This document shows positions 34,594-43,645 of a stretch of 64,000 bases of DNA, piece by piece. The position numbers were made by a program, and so were the translations under genes. Below the pieces are notes generated by a model, which was not told the origin of the DNA, searched no databases, and saw nothing but the letters and a program-made list of their open reading frames with translations. Each line of letters begins with the position of its first letter. The first letter of the stretch is position 1. The DNA comes from Clostridia bacterium. Lineage in GTDB: Bacteria; Bacillota; Clostridia; Lachnospirales; Anaerotignaceae. The DNA is taken from the NCBI GenBank assembly GCA_022651385.1, contig JALCQR010000006.1, positions 1 through 64,000 on the forward strand. The letters are read 5' to 3'.

Positions 34594-35760
34594 TCAAATA
34601 TAAATTATATTGACTTTTTTGCCCATATTTTCAACAACGGAAGCAAGCTCTTTTATCTGATTCATTTTAAACTGGAAATCCATAGGGTAGTTTCCTCTCT
34701 GATGAACAGGGTTAACCGCCTGCCCAACCCAAAGATTCAGATTATCACATCTTTCTATAAGCAAAGTTGCAAGCATTGCGGCAGCGTTTTTTTCCTGCAT
34801 ATTTTTTTCGGCTTTTCTGTGCATAGACACACTCATAAAGTCCTTCATAATATCAAGTGCCTTGCCTATGGTGATAACTCCTTCGGTAACCAGTTCTATT
34901 CCTTTAATTATTCCCACAGGAGGAATATCAACAGTCATTGTAGAAAGATCGACTTCCATTTCAACTCCAAGCGTTCTGGCAACAATTGAAGATGATGTGC
35001 CTCCGCAAACTACAACTTTTCCTTCTGCCTGAAGTATTTTTTTTATTATTTCATAATCTTTGTCAGGATCTTTAGGCGGCCCTGTAAAAAGATTAATTGT
35101 CTCCTGTTTTCTTATTTTAACAGCAATTGCAGTTGCGTCGTCCCCGGCTTCGTTTTCATAATATTCACGGCATTTATCAAGAACAGCGTCGACAACTTGT
35201 TTTGATTCAGCATTTTTATCTATCTCCTGCAGAAATTTACATATGTTTTTCCATTGCCACCCAAGAGCAAGACTGTGTCCTACTCCGGCATGTATCACTC
35301 CGTCGCTTACTGCCACAAGCAGGCTGTCTTTGTCAAGAGTAAAACTTGATTCATAAATCTGTTTATTATTTATCGTCTTTTTTACTTTTTTAAGCTCAAC
35401 TCTTTCGCCGTTTTTTACAACAAACACTGACGGAGAATCAAACTCGGCAATATATGCCCTTCCGTCATTAAATACTCTTATAATAGTAAAAGTGGAATAC
35501 GCAAGATGTCTTTCCCTGCAAATAGGAAGTGTGTGCACTATAGTATCAACGGTTTCTTCAATTGTAGCCCCTTCTTTAAGCATGGTAGCTGCAATTTTTG
35601 ATGTAAGTGTTGCAAGTATGTTGGCCTTAACACCGCTACCAAGACCATCGGAGAGCACAAGTATTTTGCTGTCAACAAGATTTATGTATTCCACATGGTC
35701 GCCGCACAGTTCCTCGCCGGCTTTGTTTATGCTTTTGGAAGCTGCATCTATAAAATACAC
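34594..35760 (-). CDS. PPM/SpoIIE-type serine phosphatase of the hydrogenase-sensor cluster
   Basis: A 388-residue soluble protein. Residues 1-215 have the PP2C/SpoIIE layout with metal-binding motifs LSDGLGSG (about 36-43), AVSDGV (about 151) and GDDATAIAV (about 206), so it should dephosphorylate a Ser/Thr-phosphorylated partner. The C-terminal 170 residues do not match a domain I recognise; they contain a VCGGTSSSIVA segment. It sits between two [FeFe]-hydrogenase-type genes with a 3-nt gap upstream. An anti-sigma or anti-anti-sigma target is a reasonable guess from SpoIIE and RsbU, but no such gene is adjacent. Confidence 0.85.
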   Translation of the reverse strand: MYFIDAASKSINKAGEELCGDHVEYINLVDSKILVLSDGLGSGVKANILATLTSKIAATMLKEGATIEETVDTIVHTLPICRERHLAYSTFTIIRVFNDGRAYIAEFDSPSVFVVKNGERVELKKVKKTINNKQIYESSFTLDKDSLLVAVSDGVIHAGVGHSLALGWQWKNICKFLQEIDKNAESKQVVDAVLDKCREYYENEAGDDATAIAVKIRKQETINLFTGPPKDPDKDYEIIKKILQAEGKVVVCGGTSSSIVARTLGVEMEVDLSTMTVDIPPVGIIKGIELVTEGVITIGKALDIMKDFMSVSMHRKAEKNMQEKNAAAMLATLLIERCDNLNLWVGQAVNPVHQRGNYPMDFQFKMNQIKELASVVENMGKKVNIIYI

Positions 35761-35763
35761 CTG

Positions 35764-37476
35764 TCACTCATCCTCTTCTTTCATGACAATTTCTTTAAGC
35801 CTGTTTAAAACAACCTTTGTTTCCGCTGTTGTTTCACCAAGAACACTTGCTATTTCCTGTGCAACCCTCATCTGTTTTTCAATTACGTTTTGAGCAGTAT
35901 AAACCGTGTGCATTCTAAGTTTTGATATTTCTTTTTTCTGTTTTTCCTCATCTGTTATATCACGCATGGAAACAAATATTTCTCCCCCGTCGATATAAAC
36001 AAAATTTGCAAGCACCGTAAGTTTTTGTTTTTCAATGTAAATCTTTATATTTATGTAATCTCGCTTGATATTCAATGCCTCTTTGCATATTTTGTCGTCA
36101 ATGCCAAGCTCGGTTACGTATTTTCCAACAATTTCAAATTCGTTAAAGCCAAGTTTTCTAAGTCCGACCGGATTAAGTTTAATCACATTCAAATTTTTGT
36201 CAAGCAGAAACAGTATGTCCACCGAATTTAAAAATATAACATCTCTTTGTATTTTTGCCTTCTGTTTCATATACTGCCAGCATGTTTCATATGTGTCCAT
36301 TCCTTCGTAAACAGCCTGCGCTTTTTTTCGGCATGTATCATATCCGCATCCGCCGCAGTTATATTCATCAGCTTTTGATTTTTTACCCATTTTGCGAAGA
36401 ATTTCAGTTATTTCTTTTTCTGAAGCTTTGTTTATTTTTACAGGATTTGCTCTAAATTCAAATGACGAGTCAATTTTGTCCCAGTCAATTTGCTTTCCTC
36501 TTGTACCCCAGCCATGCTCAGCAAAAGCTTTTATTTTTTGCCTGCGGCAATAAAGGCCGTTTGTATTTTTTGGTATAAAAGGACCGTTAATACAGCTTTC
36601 AATACAGGCAGATATGCCTACAAAACATTTTTCGAGAGTATTATTTTCCATGCTTTCAAAAAGCAGTTTAACATTTTCAATTCCCTGTACTCTTGCATAA
36701 TCGTAGCCGTTATTGCATACAGCTTCCCTTATAACCTGCCAGATATCTCCGGCTATTGAATAATTTTCGCCTGATTTGCCGGCAGCTCTGTCAGGGTATG
36801 TAGGCTCAAGAGTATTAATATCAATTCCGCTTGAACGCATTATACGCATAATCTCAACAAGTGTAATATGAGAGTTCATAACCGTATCATCGTTTTTTGG
36901 AAAGGTTTCATATTTTTTGCTAAGGCACGGACCTATATAAACAGTGTGGCTGTTTTTTTCCTCAGCTTTAACAGCTCGTCCCAAAAGTATCATAGGCGGT
37001 GCTACTGGCAGAAGATATTTTTCAAGCTGCGGGTGATACTTTTTTATAAAAATATATATCGCCGGACATGTGCTTGTTATAAAGTACTTTTGTCTGCCGG
37101 CATTTTCATTTATATATTTTATGTATAGCTCCTCAGCTCTTTCTGACGCGACAGCTATTTCCTGAATTGAGTCAAAGCCAAGTTTGCGCAGTCCTGTAAT
37201 AAATTTCCCCGGCTCTTTAAATATGCCAAGATATGCCGAGTCAAGACAAGCTATAGTTTTTGTACCTGAATTAATTTTATTTTTGACAGTATCAATATCG
37301 TTTGCCATGTTTCTGGCATGTCTGGGACACACTTTAAAGCAATGTCCGCATGCTATACATTTATCCTCGTCAATCTGCGCCTCATTATTTACAAAACGTA
37401 TTGCCTTAACAGGACATTCACGTACACATTTATTGCAGTTGCTGCAATTTGAAACCGTAAAATTAAAAAGTCTCAT
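35764..37476 (-). CDS. Sensory-type [FeFe]-hydrogenase with PAS domain (HydS-like)
   Basis: Domains in order: two [4Fe-4S] ferredoxin motifs (Cys11-Cys21 and Cys40-Cys50), an H-cluster domain, a CGGCGYDTC [4Fe-4S] module (Cys374, 377, 382 and Cys399), a PAS domain (about 410-515) and a coiled-coil tail. This is the architecture of group C sensory hydrogenases. The H-cluster motifs are TSTCP (134-138), GPCLSKK (182-188) and ACIESC (Cys291, Cys295). In TSTCP the first Cys of the canonical TSCCP, the proton-relay residue, is Thr while the cluster ligand Cys137 remains. A weak or non-catalytic, signalling role follows by inference. The next gene is a phosphatase. The tail lacks a kinase or GGDEF output domain. 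Confidence 0.88.
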   Translation of the reverse strand: MRLFNFTVSNCSNCNKCVRECPVKAIRFVNNEAQIDEDKCIACGHCFKVCPRHARNMANDIDTVKNKINSGTKTIACLDSAYLGIFKEPGKFITGLRKLGFDSIQEIAVASERAEELYIKYINENAGRQKYFITSTCPAIYIFIKKYHPQLEKYLLPVAPPMILLGRAVKAEEKNSHTVYIGPCLSKKYETFPKNDDTVMNSHITLVEIMRIMRSSGIDINTLEPTYPDRAAGKSGENYSIAGDIWQVIREAVCNNGYDYARVQGIENVKLLFESMENNTLEKCFVGISACIESCINGPFIPKNTNGLYCRRQKIKAFAEHGWGTRGKQIDWDKIDSSFEFRANPVKINKASEKEITEILRKMGKKSKADEYNCGGCGYDTCRKKAQAVYEGMDTYETCWQYMKQKAKIQRDVIFLNSVDILFLLDKNLNVIKLNPVGLRKLGFNEFEIVGKYVTELGIDDKICKEALNIKRDYINIKIYIEKQKLTVLANFVYIDGGEIFVSMRDITDEEKQKKEISKLRMHTVYTAQNVIEKQMRVAQEIASVLGETTAETKVVLNRLKEIVMKEEDE

Positions 37477-37722
37477 TTAATCTACTTTGCTCCTAATTGT
37501 CTCATCAAAAAATTTATCTGTAGTTTCCGGCAATACAGTGTATATCACATCATCAAATTTAACGCAAACGGCGCCTTCGCAATTCCCAAGACAAAACGCC
37601 GCCTTAACTTTAAGTTTGTCATTGTACCCGTTTGAGTTAACCAATTCGTTTAATCTGTTTATTATGTCATATGAGTTTTTAAGATGACATACGCTTCCTA
37701 TACAAACTTGTATATCTTTCAT
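37477..37722 (-). CDS. Thioredoxin-like [2Fe-2S] ferredoxin (NuoE/HydC-like)
   Basis: An 81-residue protein holding four cysteines (Cys7, Cys12, Cys44, Cys48) in the spacing of the 24-kDa NuoE [2Fe-2S] domain. It would pass electrons to or from the sensor encoded next, whose start codon immediately follows its own stop. The N-terminal helical part of full-length NuoE is missing, which is normal for these single-domain relatives. GAGGTG lies 5 nt before the ATG. Confidence 0.85.
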   Translation of the reverse strand: MKDIQVCIGSVCHLKNSYDIINRLNELVNSNGYNDKLKVKAAFCLGNCEGAVCVKFDDVIYTVLPETTDKFFDETIRSKVD

Positions 37723-37736
37723 TTTTTCACCTCACT

Positions 37737-38318
37737 TCATTTAAGGCAGCCGTCATTATATGCACGAGTTATTACATCTTCCATATATTCTCTTATTTTA
37801 TCAGGTCCTGACATTGTTATCTTGTTTCTGTTTAATACCTGTTCTTTCTTAATATTTCGATTTTTCCAAGATATACCGCCTAAGGCATCAATAAGCATTG
37901 TCGGCTGCATTCTGTCCATTATATTACAGAATTTTGCTTCTTTTGTTTTACATTCCTCAAACTCTATCCAAAGCTTTTTAAGTTTGTCACATTGGTCCTT
38001 AGGCAAAATCCTGTATAGTTTGTCGGCTGCCGCTTTTTCTCTTTCTTCCTTGCTTTTCATGCCTTCAGTATCATATGCCGGAGTGTCGCCTGCATATATT
38101 TCCACAGCGTCGTGAAGCAGCATCATTTCAAGCACTTTAAGCAAGTTATCCTTGTCAAAATATTCCGAAAGCACAACAGCCATAACGGCCGCGTGAAAAC
38201 TGTGCTCAGCATCATTTTCGTGTCTGCTCATATCAGACAATAAATTTTCACGCCAAATTTTCTTTTCCTTGTCAATTTCCGTAAGAAAACGAATTTGTTT
38301 TTTAAAACGCTCATCCAT
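37737..38318 (-). CDS. HD-domain hydrolase (YfbR/5'-nucleotidase-like)
   Basis: A 193-residue metal-dependent phosphohydrolase. The HD motif is in LLHDAVEIYAGDTP near residue 85, with upstream ligands in SRHENDAEHSF. The YfbR-type family removes phosphate from deoxyribonucleoside monophosphates, but this sequence could act on another phosphorylated substrate. The ATG at 38318 has GAGGC upstream; a 26-residue extension would be hydrophobic and out of family. It is 15 nt upstream of the [2Fe-2S] gene, so it may be the first gene of the hydrogenase-sensor transcript. Confidence 0.8.
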   Translation of the reverse strand: MDERFKKQIRFLTEIDKEKKIWRENLLSDMSRHENDAEHSFHAAVMAVVLSEYFDKDNLLKVLEMMLLHDAVEIYAGDTPAYDTEGMKSKEEREKAAADKLYRILPKDQCDKLKKLWIEFEECKTKEAKFCNIMDRMQPTMLIDALGGISWKNRNIKKEQVLNRNKITMSGPDKIREYMEDVITRAYNDGCLK

Positions 38319-38462
38319 TTTTAGCCTCTTAATTATAAATCCTATAAACGCAAACAGGCAGCTATAAGTCGCCTTAGAGTGTCCAAAAATCATCACATAA
38401 AGTTTGAAACCAAAGATGTCTTGGAAGTCCGAGGCGCAAAACAGCCGCCTATACAGACATTT

Positions 38463-39728
38463 TTAATATTTCTTTATACCTATATCATGTCTAAAATGTT
38501 TCTTTTCAAAGTTGACTTTATCAACAGCGGCATATGCTGTTTCTCTTGCATCATCAATGTCTTTTCCTAAAGCAGTTATGCCTAAAATTCTTCCGCCGTT
38601 TGTAACAAATTTTCCGTCTTTAATAGCTGTTCCGGCATGAAAAATAACAATGTTTTTATCTTTTTCTGCTTCTTCAAGACCGGTTATTTCATATCCCTTT
38701 TTATATTCTACAGGATATCCTCCGCTTGCGAGCACTACGCATACACAGGCATTGTCGTCCCATTCGATATTAATTTTATCAAGTGTCCCGTCAACACAAT
38801 GCTCCATTATATCCAAAAGGTCTGTTTTAAGACGCGGAAGTATTACCTGTGTTTCAGGGTCACCAAATCTGGCATTGTATTCTATAACCTTCATACCGTC
38901 TTTTGTAAGCATAAGTCCGAAATACAAGATTCCCACAAAAGTACGTCCCTCTTCGGCCATAGCATCAACAGTCGGCTGAAAAATCGTTTTCATGCATTCG
39001 TCATTAAGTTCTTTAGTGTAAATACGGCTTGGCGAAAATGTTCCCATACCGCCTGTATTAAGCCCTTCGTCATTATCATATGCCCTTTTATGGTCCTGAG
39101 CAGATACCATAGGCACAACAGTTTTTCCATCGCAAAACGATAGTACAGAAACTTCAGGTCCTGACAGACATTCTTCTATTACAACTTTGTTTCCGGACTT
39201 TCCGAATTTCTTGTCAACCATTATCTCGTCAAGTGCCGCAACGGCTTCATCATGACTCTGGCATATAAGCACTCCTTTGCCGAGAGCAAGGCCGTCAGCT
39301 TTTACAACAATAGGTGCAGGCTGACTTAAAACATATGCCTTCGCCTTATCATAATCATCAAATATTTCATATTTAGCAGTAGGAATACCATACTTTTTCA
39401 TAAGTTCTTTTGAAAAAGCCTTGCTTCCTTCTATAACAGCCGCATTTTTTCTCGGTCCGAACACTTTAAGTCCTTCGGCTTCAAAAGCGTCAACAATACC
39501 GGCTACAAGCGGGTCGTCCATACCGATTATTGTAAAATCTATTTTTTGCTCTTTTGCAAAAGCAATAAGTTTTTCCATTTCCATTGCGCCTATATGTACA
39601 CACTCGGCGTCTTTGCTTATTCCGGCATTTCCCGGAGCACAATAAATTTTGTCAATTTTCGGGCTTTGTTTAAGCTTCCAAACAATGGCGTGTTCTCTTC
39701 CGCCGCCTCCAACAACCAATACTTTCAT
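38463..39728 (-). CDS. purD: Phosphoribosylamine-glycine ligase
   Basis: GAR synthetase, second step of purine synthesis. The N-terminal GGGGREHAI motif is at residues 7-15, and the ATP-grasp signature GPEVSVLSFCDG and RFGDPETQ are present. Length 421 is normal. Its start is directly after the purN stop, with AGGAGG inside the end of purN. There is no purH in this purM-purN-purD run. Confidence 0.97.
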   Translation of the reverse strand: MKVLVVGGGGREHAIVWKLKQSPKIDKIYCAPGNAGISKDAECVHIGAMEMEKLIAFAKEQKIDFTIIGMDDPLVAGIVDAFEAEGLKVFGPRKNAAVIEGSKAFSKELMKKYGIPTAKYEIFDDYDKAKAYVLSQPAPIVVKADGLALGKGVLICQSHDEAVAALDEIMVDKKFGKSGNKVVIEECLSGPEVSVLSFCDGKTVVPMVSAQDHKRAYDNDEGLNTGGMGTFSPSRIYTKELNDECMKTIFQPTVDAMAEEGRTFVGILYFGLMLTKDGMKVIEYNARFGDPETQVILPRLKTDLLDIMEHCVDGTLDKINIEWDDNACVCVVLASGGYPVEYKKGYEITGLEEAEKDKNIVIFHAGTAIKDGKFVTNGGRILGITALGKDIDDARETAYAAVDKVNFEKKHFRHDIGIKKY

Positions 39729-39729
39729 T

Positions 39730-40353
39730 TTATATCCTCCTTACTTTATTTCCCGAAACAGTAATTTTCCCCTCTGATATAAGCTTTATAGCCTCTGGTA
39801 AAATTTTCCATTCAGCCTGTTCCATAACTCTTTTTTGAAGTATTTCAGGTGTGTCGTTATCCTCAACAGCCACTGCTTTTTGAAGAATTATAGGCCCGCC
39901 GTCAGTTTCGTCGTTCACAAAATGAGCAGTCGCTCCCGTTATTTTAACGCCTTTTTTAAGCACAGCTTCATGCACCTTAAGACCATAAAAACCGTCGCCG
40001 CAAAACGAAGGTATCAAAGCCGGGTGAATGTTTATTATTTTGTTTTTATACTTTTCCGTAAATTCTTTAGAAAGTACAGTCATAAATCCGGCAAGCACAA
40101 TAAGCTCAACACCGCAGCTGTCAATATGATTTTCCATGGCTTTCATATATCCGTCAAAATCAGCATAGTCATGCTTTCTTATACATACAGCGTTAATGTT
40201 ATGCTTTTTGGCTCTTTCAAGAGCATAGGCGTTTGGATTGCTGCTTATAACTGTAACAATTTCAGCCTTTGATATATATCCGCTTTCTATATTGTCAATT
40301 ATTGCCTGAAGGTTTGTACCGCCTCCCGAAACGAGAACGCCTATTTTAAGCAT
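39730..40353 (-). CDS. purN: Phosphoribosylglycinamide formyltransferase
   Basis: Transfers a formyl group from 10-formyl-THF to GAR. The GGGTNLQAI phosphate-binding loop is at residues 10-18, and the folate-site motif LAGFMTVLS, the catalytic Asn-His-Asp set ([10 protein letters not shown]...DGGPII) follow. Length 207 is normal. It overlaps purM by 13 nt. Confidence 0.96.
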   Translation of the reverse strand: MLKIGVLVSGGGTNLQAIIDNIESGYISKAEIVTVISSNPNAYALERAKKHNINAVCIRKHDYADFDGYMKAMENHIDSCGVELIVLAGFMTVLSKEFTEKYKNKIINIHPALIPSFCGDGFYGLKVHEAVLKKGVKITGATAHFVNDETDGGPIILQKAVAVEDNDTPEILQKRVMEQAEWKILPEAIKLISEGKITVSGNKVRRI

Positions 40354-41384
40354 ATTTCTGCCTCTTTTTCCGGGTTCTTTGTGATTTTGCCTATAACGTA
40401 GGCTTTTTCGCCCATTTCATCACATGCCTTAAGTATTTTACCTGTGTTTTCTTTGTCTGCCACAAGCACCATTCCGATACCCATATTAAACGTATTATAC
40501 ATACTCATTCTTTCAATGCCGCCTTTTTCTTCCATAATCTTAAATATAGGAAGTATAGGCCATGTACCTTCCTCTATAGAGATACAAAGTCCCTTTCCCT
40601 TAGGGAGACATCTTGGTGTATTTTCAATAAAACCGCCGCCTGTTATATTGCTTATGCCTTTTATTTCAGCCTTTTTTATAAGAGAAAGTATTTCTTTTAC
40701 ATAAATTTTAGTAGGAGTTAAAAGAGCCTCTCCAATAGTCATTCCAAGCTCTTTGTTATATTCTTTAGCCGTTTTTTTAATAGGTTCAAAAATTTTTCTT
40801 ACAAGAGAATATCCGTTTGAGTGTATGCCGCTTGAAGGAAGCCCTATAAGGTTGTCTCCTTCAACTATTTTTTCGCCGTTTATCATGGCCTTTCTGTCAA
40901 CTATGCCAACAGCAAAGCCTGCCATGTCATATTCGTCAATAGGATAAAACCCCGGCATTTCAGCCGTTTCACCGCCTATTAAAGCACATCCGCTTTGGCG
41001 GCAGCCGTCGGCAACACCGCTAACTATTTCAGCTATTTTTTCCGGCACATTTTTTCCGCATGCAATGTAATCAAGGAAAAACAAAGGCTGAGCGCCGTTG
41101 CAGATTATATCGTTTACACACATAGCAACACAGTCAATGCCTACCGTATTATGCTTGTCCTGAACAAATGCAAGTTTAAGTTTCGTTCCCACACCGTCTG
41201 TTCCGGAAATGAGAACCGGTTCATCCATACCTTTAAATCCGGCAACAGAAAAAAGGCCGCCGAAACCTCCTATATCAGCAAGCACTTCCGGACGGAATGT
41301 ACTTTTAACGTGCTCCCTCATAAGCTTAACAGCTTTATAGCCGGCTTCAACATCTACCCCAGCATTTTTATAATCAAGACCCAT
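40341..41384 (-). CDS. purM: Phosphoribosylformylglycinamidine cyclo-ligase
   Basis: AIR synthetase, fifth step of purine synthesis. The signature [16 protein letters not shown] near residue 58 and [10 protein letters not shown] near 138 are intact. The ATG at 41384 follows GGAGGAG and gives 347 residues; a 12-residue extension has no ribosome site. It is the first gene of purM-purN-purD. Confidence 0.97.
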   Translation of the reverse strand: MGLDYKNAGVDVEAGYKAVKLMREHVKSTFRPEVLADIGGFGGLFSVAGFKGMDEPVLISGTDGVGTKLKLAFVQDKHNTVGIDCVAMCVNDIICNGAQPLFFLDYIACGKNVPEKIAEIVSGVADGCRQSGCALIGGETAEMPGFYPIDEYDMAGFAVGIVDRKAMINGEKIVEGDNLIGLPSSGIHSNGYSLVRKIFEPIKKTAKEYNKELGMTIGEALLTPTKIYVKEILSLIKKAEIKGISNITGGGFIENTPRCLPKGKGLCISIEEGTWPILPIFKIMEEKGGIERMSMYNTFNMGIGMVLVADKENTGKILKACDEMGEKAYVIGKITKNPEKEAEICLK

Positions 41385-41447
41385 AACGCTCCTCCTTAAA
41401 AATATGTGCAAATAGCACAAAAGTATCTATTTTATTTTAACATACTA

Positions 41448-41476
41448 TTTTTATCATAGTACCAAAAAAAAGTCAA
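41448..41476 (-). promoter_or_regulatory. Probable promoter of purM-purN-purD
   Basis: TTGACT (41476-41471), 17 nt, TAAAAA (41453-41448) on the minus strand. No PurR box or xanthine/guanine riboswitch was seen between it and the gene. Confidence 0.5.
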
Positions 41477-41510
41477 GAAAACAAAACAATAAAGGTAATA
41501 CCAATATAAT

Positions 41511-42935
41511 TTAATTTTTTTTGTCGGTTCTGTATTTCACTTCAGACGCAGATTTTTCAATGTCAACATAATCAAAAGCCGCAGTATCTATTTCTTTAAG
41601 AACAATTTTTGCGTGGAACTTGTTTTCTATTTCGTTGATATATGCCCTGTTGTTTACCGAAAGTGCCGATATTATATACTTATTAGATGACACTGTTACT
41701 TTTCTAAACAATGTGGATGAAAAAAGAGATACAATTTCTCTTAACACTTTTCCGGCAGTATATTCGGCAGAAGGCACAAACCCCCTCCCCTTACAGCAAA
41801 GACAGCTATCACTCATCTGCATCAAAAGAGGAATGCTTGTTTTTTTTCTGGTTATCTGCATAAGCCCAAGTTTTGTCATGCCAACAACCGTTGTTTTTAT
41901 CCTGTCGTGCTTTACATCATTTTCGAGACGTTTTTGTAGTATCTCCCTGTTTTCACTATACTTCATGTCTATAAAATCAATTATAATTATACCGGATAAG
42001 TTTCTCAGACGTATTTGATGAGCAATCTCATCCGCCGCTTCAAGATTTGTCTTAAGAAATGTTTCCTGAATATCTTTTTTGCCTGTAAATTTGCCGGTGT
42101 TTACATCTATTACAACGCAGGCTTCCGTTTGCTCAATTATAATAAAGCCGCCGCTTTTAAGCCATACTTTGTTCTGATACAGTTTTTCAAGCTTGCTTTC
42201 AATCCCGTAATATTCAAATAACGGTATATTTTGCTCATATAGCTTTATTTTCTCAGGATACTGTCTTATTGATTTCAGAGCCTTATCGTAATAATGCGTA
42301 TCATTAATAATCATCTCGTCTACATCTGATGTAAAGAGTTCTCTTATTGCTCTTATTACAGTATCATCATCGCTTCTTAAAAGGCATGGTGCTTTTATAA
42401 AATCTGCTTTTTCAACAGCTTCCGCGCTTAATATAAGTTCGTCAATTTCTTTTTTAAATTCCTCTCGGCTTTTTCCAAAACCCTCGGTTCTGATAATTAA
42501 TCCGAAACCATCAGGCACTATTTCCTGCATAATATTAAATATTCTGTCTCTCTCGTTCTGGTCGGTTATTTTTTTGGAAATTCCGAATCCCTTGTCATTT
42601 GGAATAAGCACAACAAAAGTGCCTGTAAATGAAATCCTGTCTGTAAGTACGGCACCCTTTTGGCCGTAAGCATCTTTTTCCACTTGAACACACATTGTGG
42701 AATTTGCTTTGATTTTCTTTTGGCCCCCAAGAGGAAGATATGCGTTTTTTTCTTCACCTATATCCACAAAACATGCCTGCATTCCTTTTAATACGCTTAC
42801 TATTCTGCCGGCATATATATTCCCTACAATACTTTTTTGCTTTTTGCTTTCGTAAAACATTTCAATTGGCTCATCATCTTGTGCAAGCACAATTCTCGTC
42901 TGGAAAAAGGACGAGTCTATAAGCAGCCGTTTCAT
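41511..42935 (-). CDS. rng: Ribonuclease E/G family endoribonuclease
   Basis: Single-strand endoribonuclease that matures rRNA and degrades mRNA. An S1 RNA-binding domain occupies about residues 35-115 (VGNIYAGRIVSVLKGMQACF), followed by the RNase H-like and DNase I-like domains. The catalytic acidic residues appear in VVIDVNTGKF and IIIDFIDM, and the Zn-link CLCCKG follows. Length 474 matches RNase G rather than RNase E. It starts on an ATGA overlap with the upstream gene. Confidence 0.92.
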   Translation of the reverse strand: MKRLLIDSSFFQTRIVLAQDDEPIEMFYESKKQKSIVGNIYAGRIVSVLKGMQACFVDIGEEKNAYLPLGGQKKIKANSTMCVQVEKDAYGQKGAVLTDRISFTGTFVVLIPNDKGFGISKKITDQNERDRIFNIMQEIVPDGFGLIIRTEGFGKSREEFKKEIDELILSAEAVEKADFIKAPCLLRSDDDTVIRAIRELFTSDVDEMIINDTHYYDKALKSIRQYPEKIKLYEQNIPLFEYYGIESKLEKLYQNKVWLKSGGFIIIEQTEACVVIDVNTGKFTGKKDIQETFLKTNLEAADEIAHQIRLRNLSGIIIIDFIDMKYSENREILQKRLENDVKHDRIKTTVVGMTKLGLMQITRKKTSIPLLMQMSDSCLCCKGRGFVPSAEYTAGKVLREIVSLFSSTLFRKVTVSSNKYIISALSVNNRAYINEIENKFHAKIVLKEIDTAAFDYVDIEKSASEVKYRTDKKN

Positions 42936-43645
42936 ATCTTTTCAACTCCGTCTATCAGTCCCACAAGACCACCGTTTTGGTCAGACATATACATGTCAAG
43001 GCGTGTATATCTGTTTTTGTTTTTATTAAATTCCAAACCTACATACTTCATAAAAGCCTCAGCAACACTTTCGGGCTTCAGGTTTTTTACGCTACCCGCA
43101 TTAACTTTTGCTTTGATTTTTCCGGCTTTATCTGATGCGTTTTCTATTTCAAGTATGTCAGGCTTAATATCTGTATCTTTCAGATTTCTTTTGGTCTTTT
43201 TAAGCACTATTATTTCGTCCTGCAACATAAATTTATCTATGTTTTCTTCTATAATTTTCGGTGTAACAGCTTCCTCAAATTTTACTTCATATGACGCCGC
43301 ACATAGGCTTGTCATTACTTTTTTTGCATTTTTACTCAGCTCTGCAACCTCAAGTATTTTAACACCTATTGGCATATTTTCATTTAATCTGGTTTTAATC
43401 TCATCAGCACTCAGCCAATTTTGAAGCTGCAAATCACCGTAATCCCCAATGCTTGTGTAGCCAAGAGAAAGCGGGCTTGCAAAATTCAGAAGCTGATGAG
43501 GATTAAATCCGTTGGAATACGCAATAGGAATGTCTGCACGTTTAATAGCACGCTGAAAAGCAACCATAAAATCAAGGTGCCCTATAAATTTAATTTCTTC
43601 GCCTTTTGTAAATTTGAATCTGTATTTAAAGTTATCGTTCGTCAA
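42932..43645 (-). CDS. TIGR03936-family radical-SAM-associated protein (DUF2344), TTG start
   Basis: A 237-residue protein with the KFTKGEEIKFIGHLDFM and SNGFNPHQLLNFASPLSLG blocks of the DUF2344/TIGR03936 family. It always accompanies a B12-binding radical SAM enzyme, as here, and function is not established. I use the TTG at 43645 because GGAGGGGGT precedes it; a longer reading lies inside that site. It overlaps the upstream gene by 14 nt and rng by 4 nt. Confidence 0.85.
   Translation of the reverse strand: MTNDNFKYRFKFTKGEEIKFIGHLDFMVAFQRAIKRADIPIAYSNGFNPHQLLNFASPLSLGYTSIGDYGDLQLQNWLSADEIKTRLNENMPIGVKILEVAELSKNAKKVMTSLCAASYEVKFEEAVTPKIIEENIDKFMLQDEIIVLKKTKRNLKDTDIKPDILEIENASDKAGKIKAKVNAGSVKNLKPESVAEAFMKYVGLEFNKNKNRYTRLDMYMSDQNGGLVGLIDGVEKI

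Noticed and set aside
41385-41510. Purine riboswitch before purM
   Set aside because: Only a small GTGC/GCAC hairpin is seen; the conserved three-way junction core of the guanine/adenine aptamer is absent.
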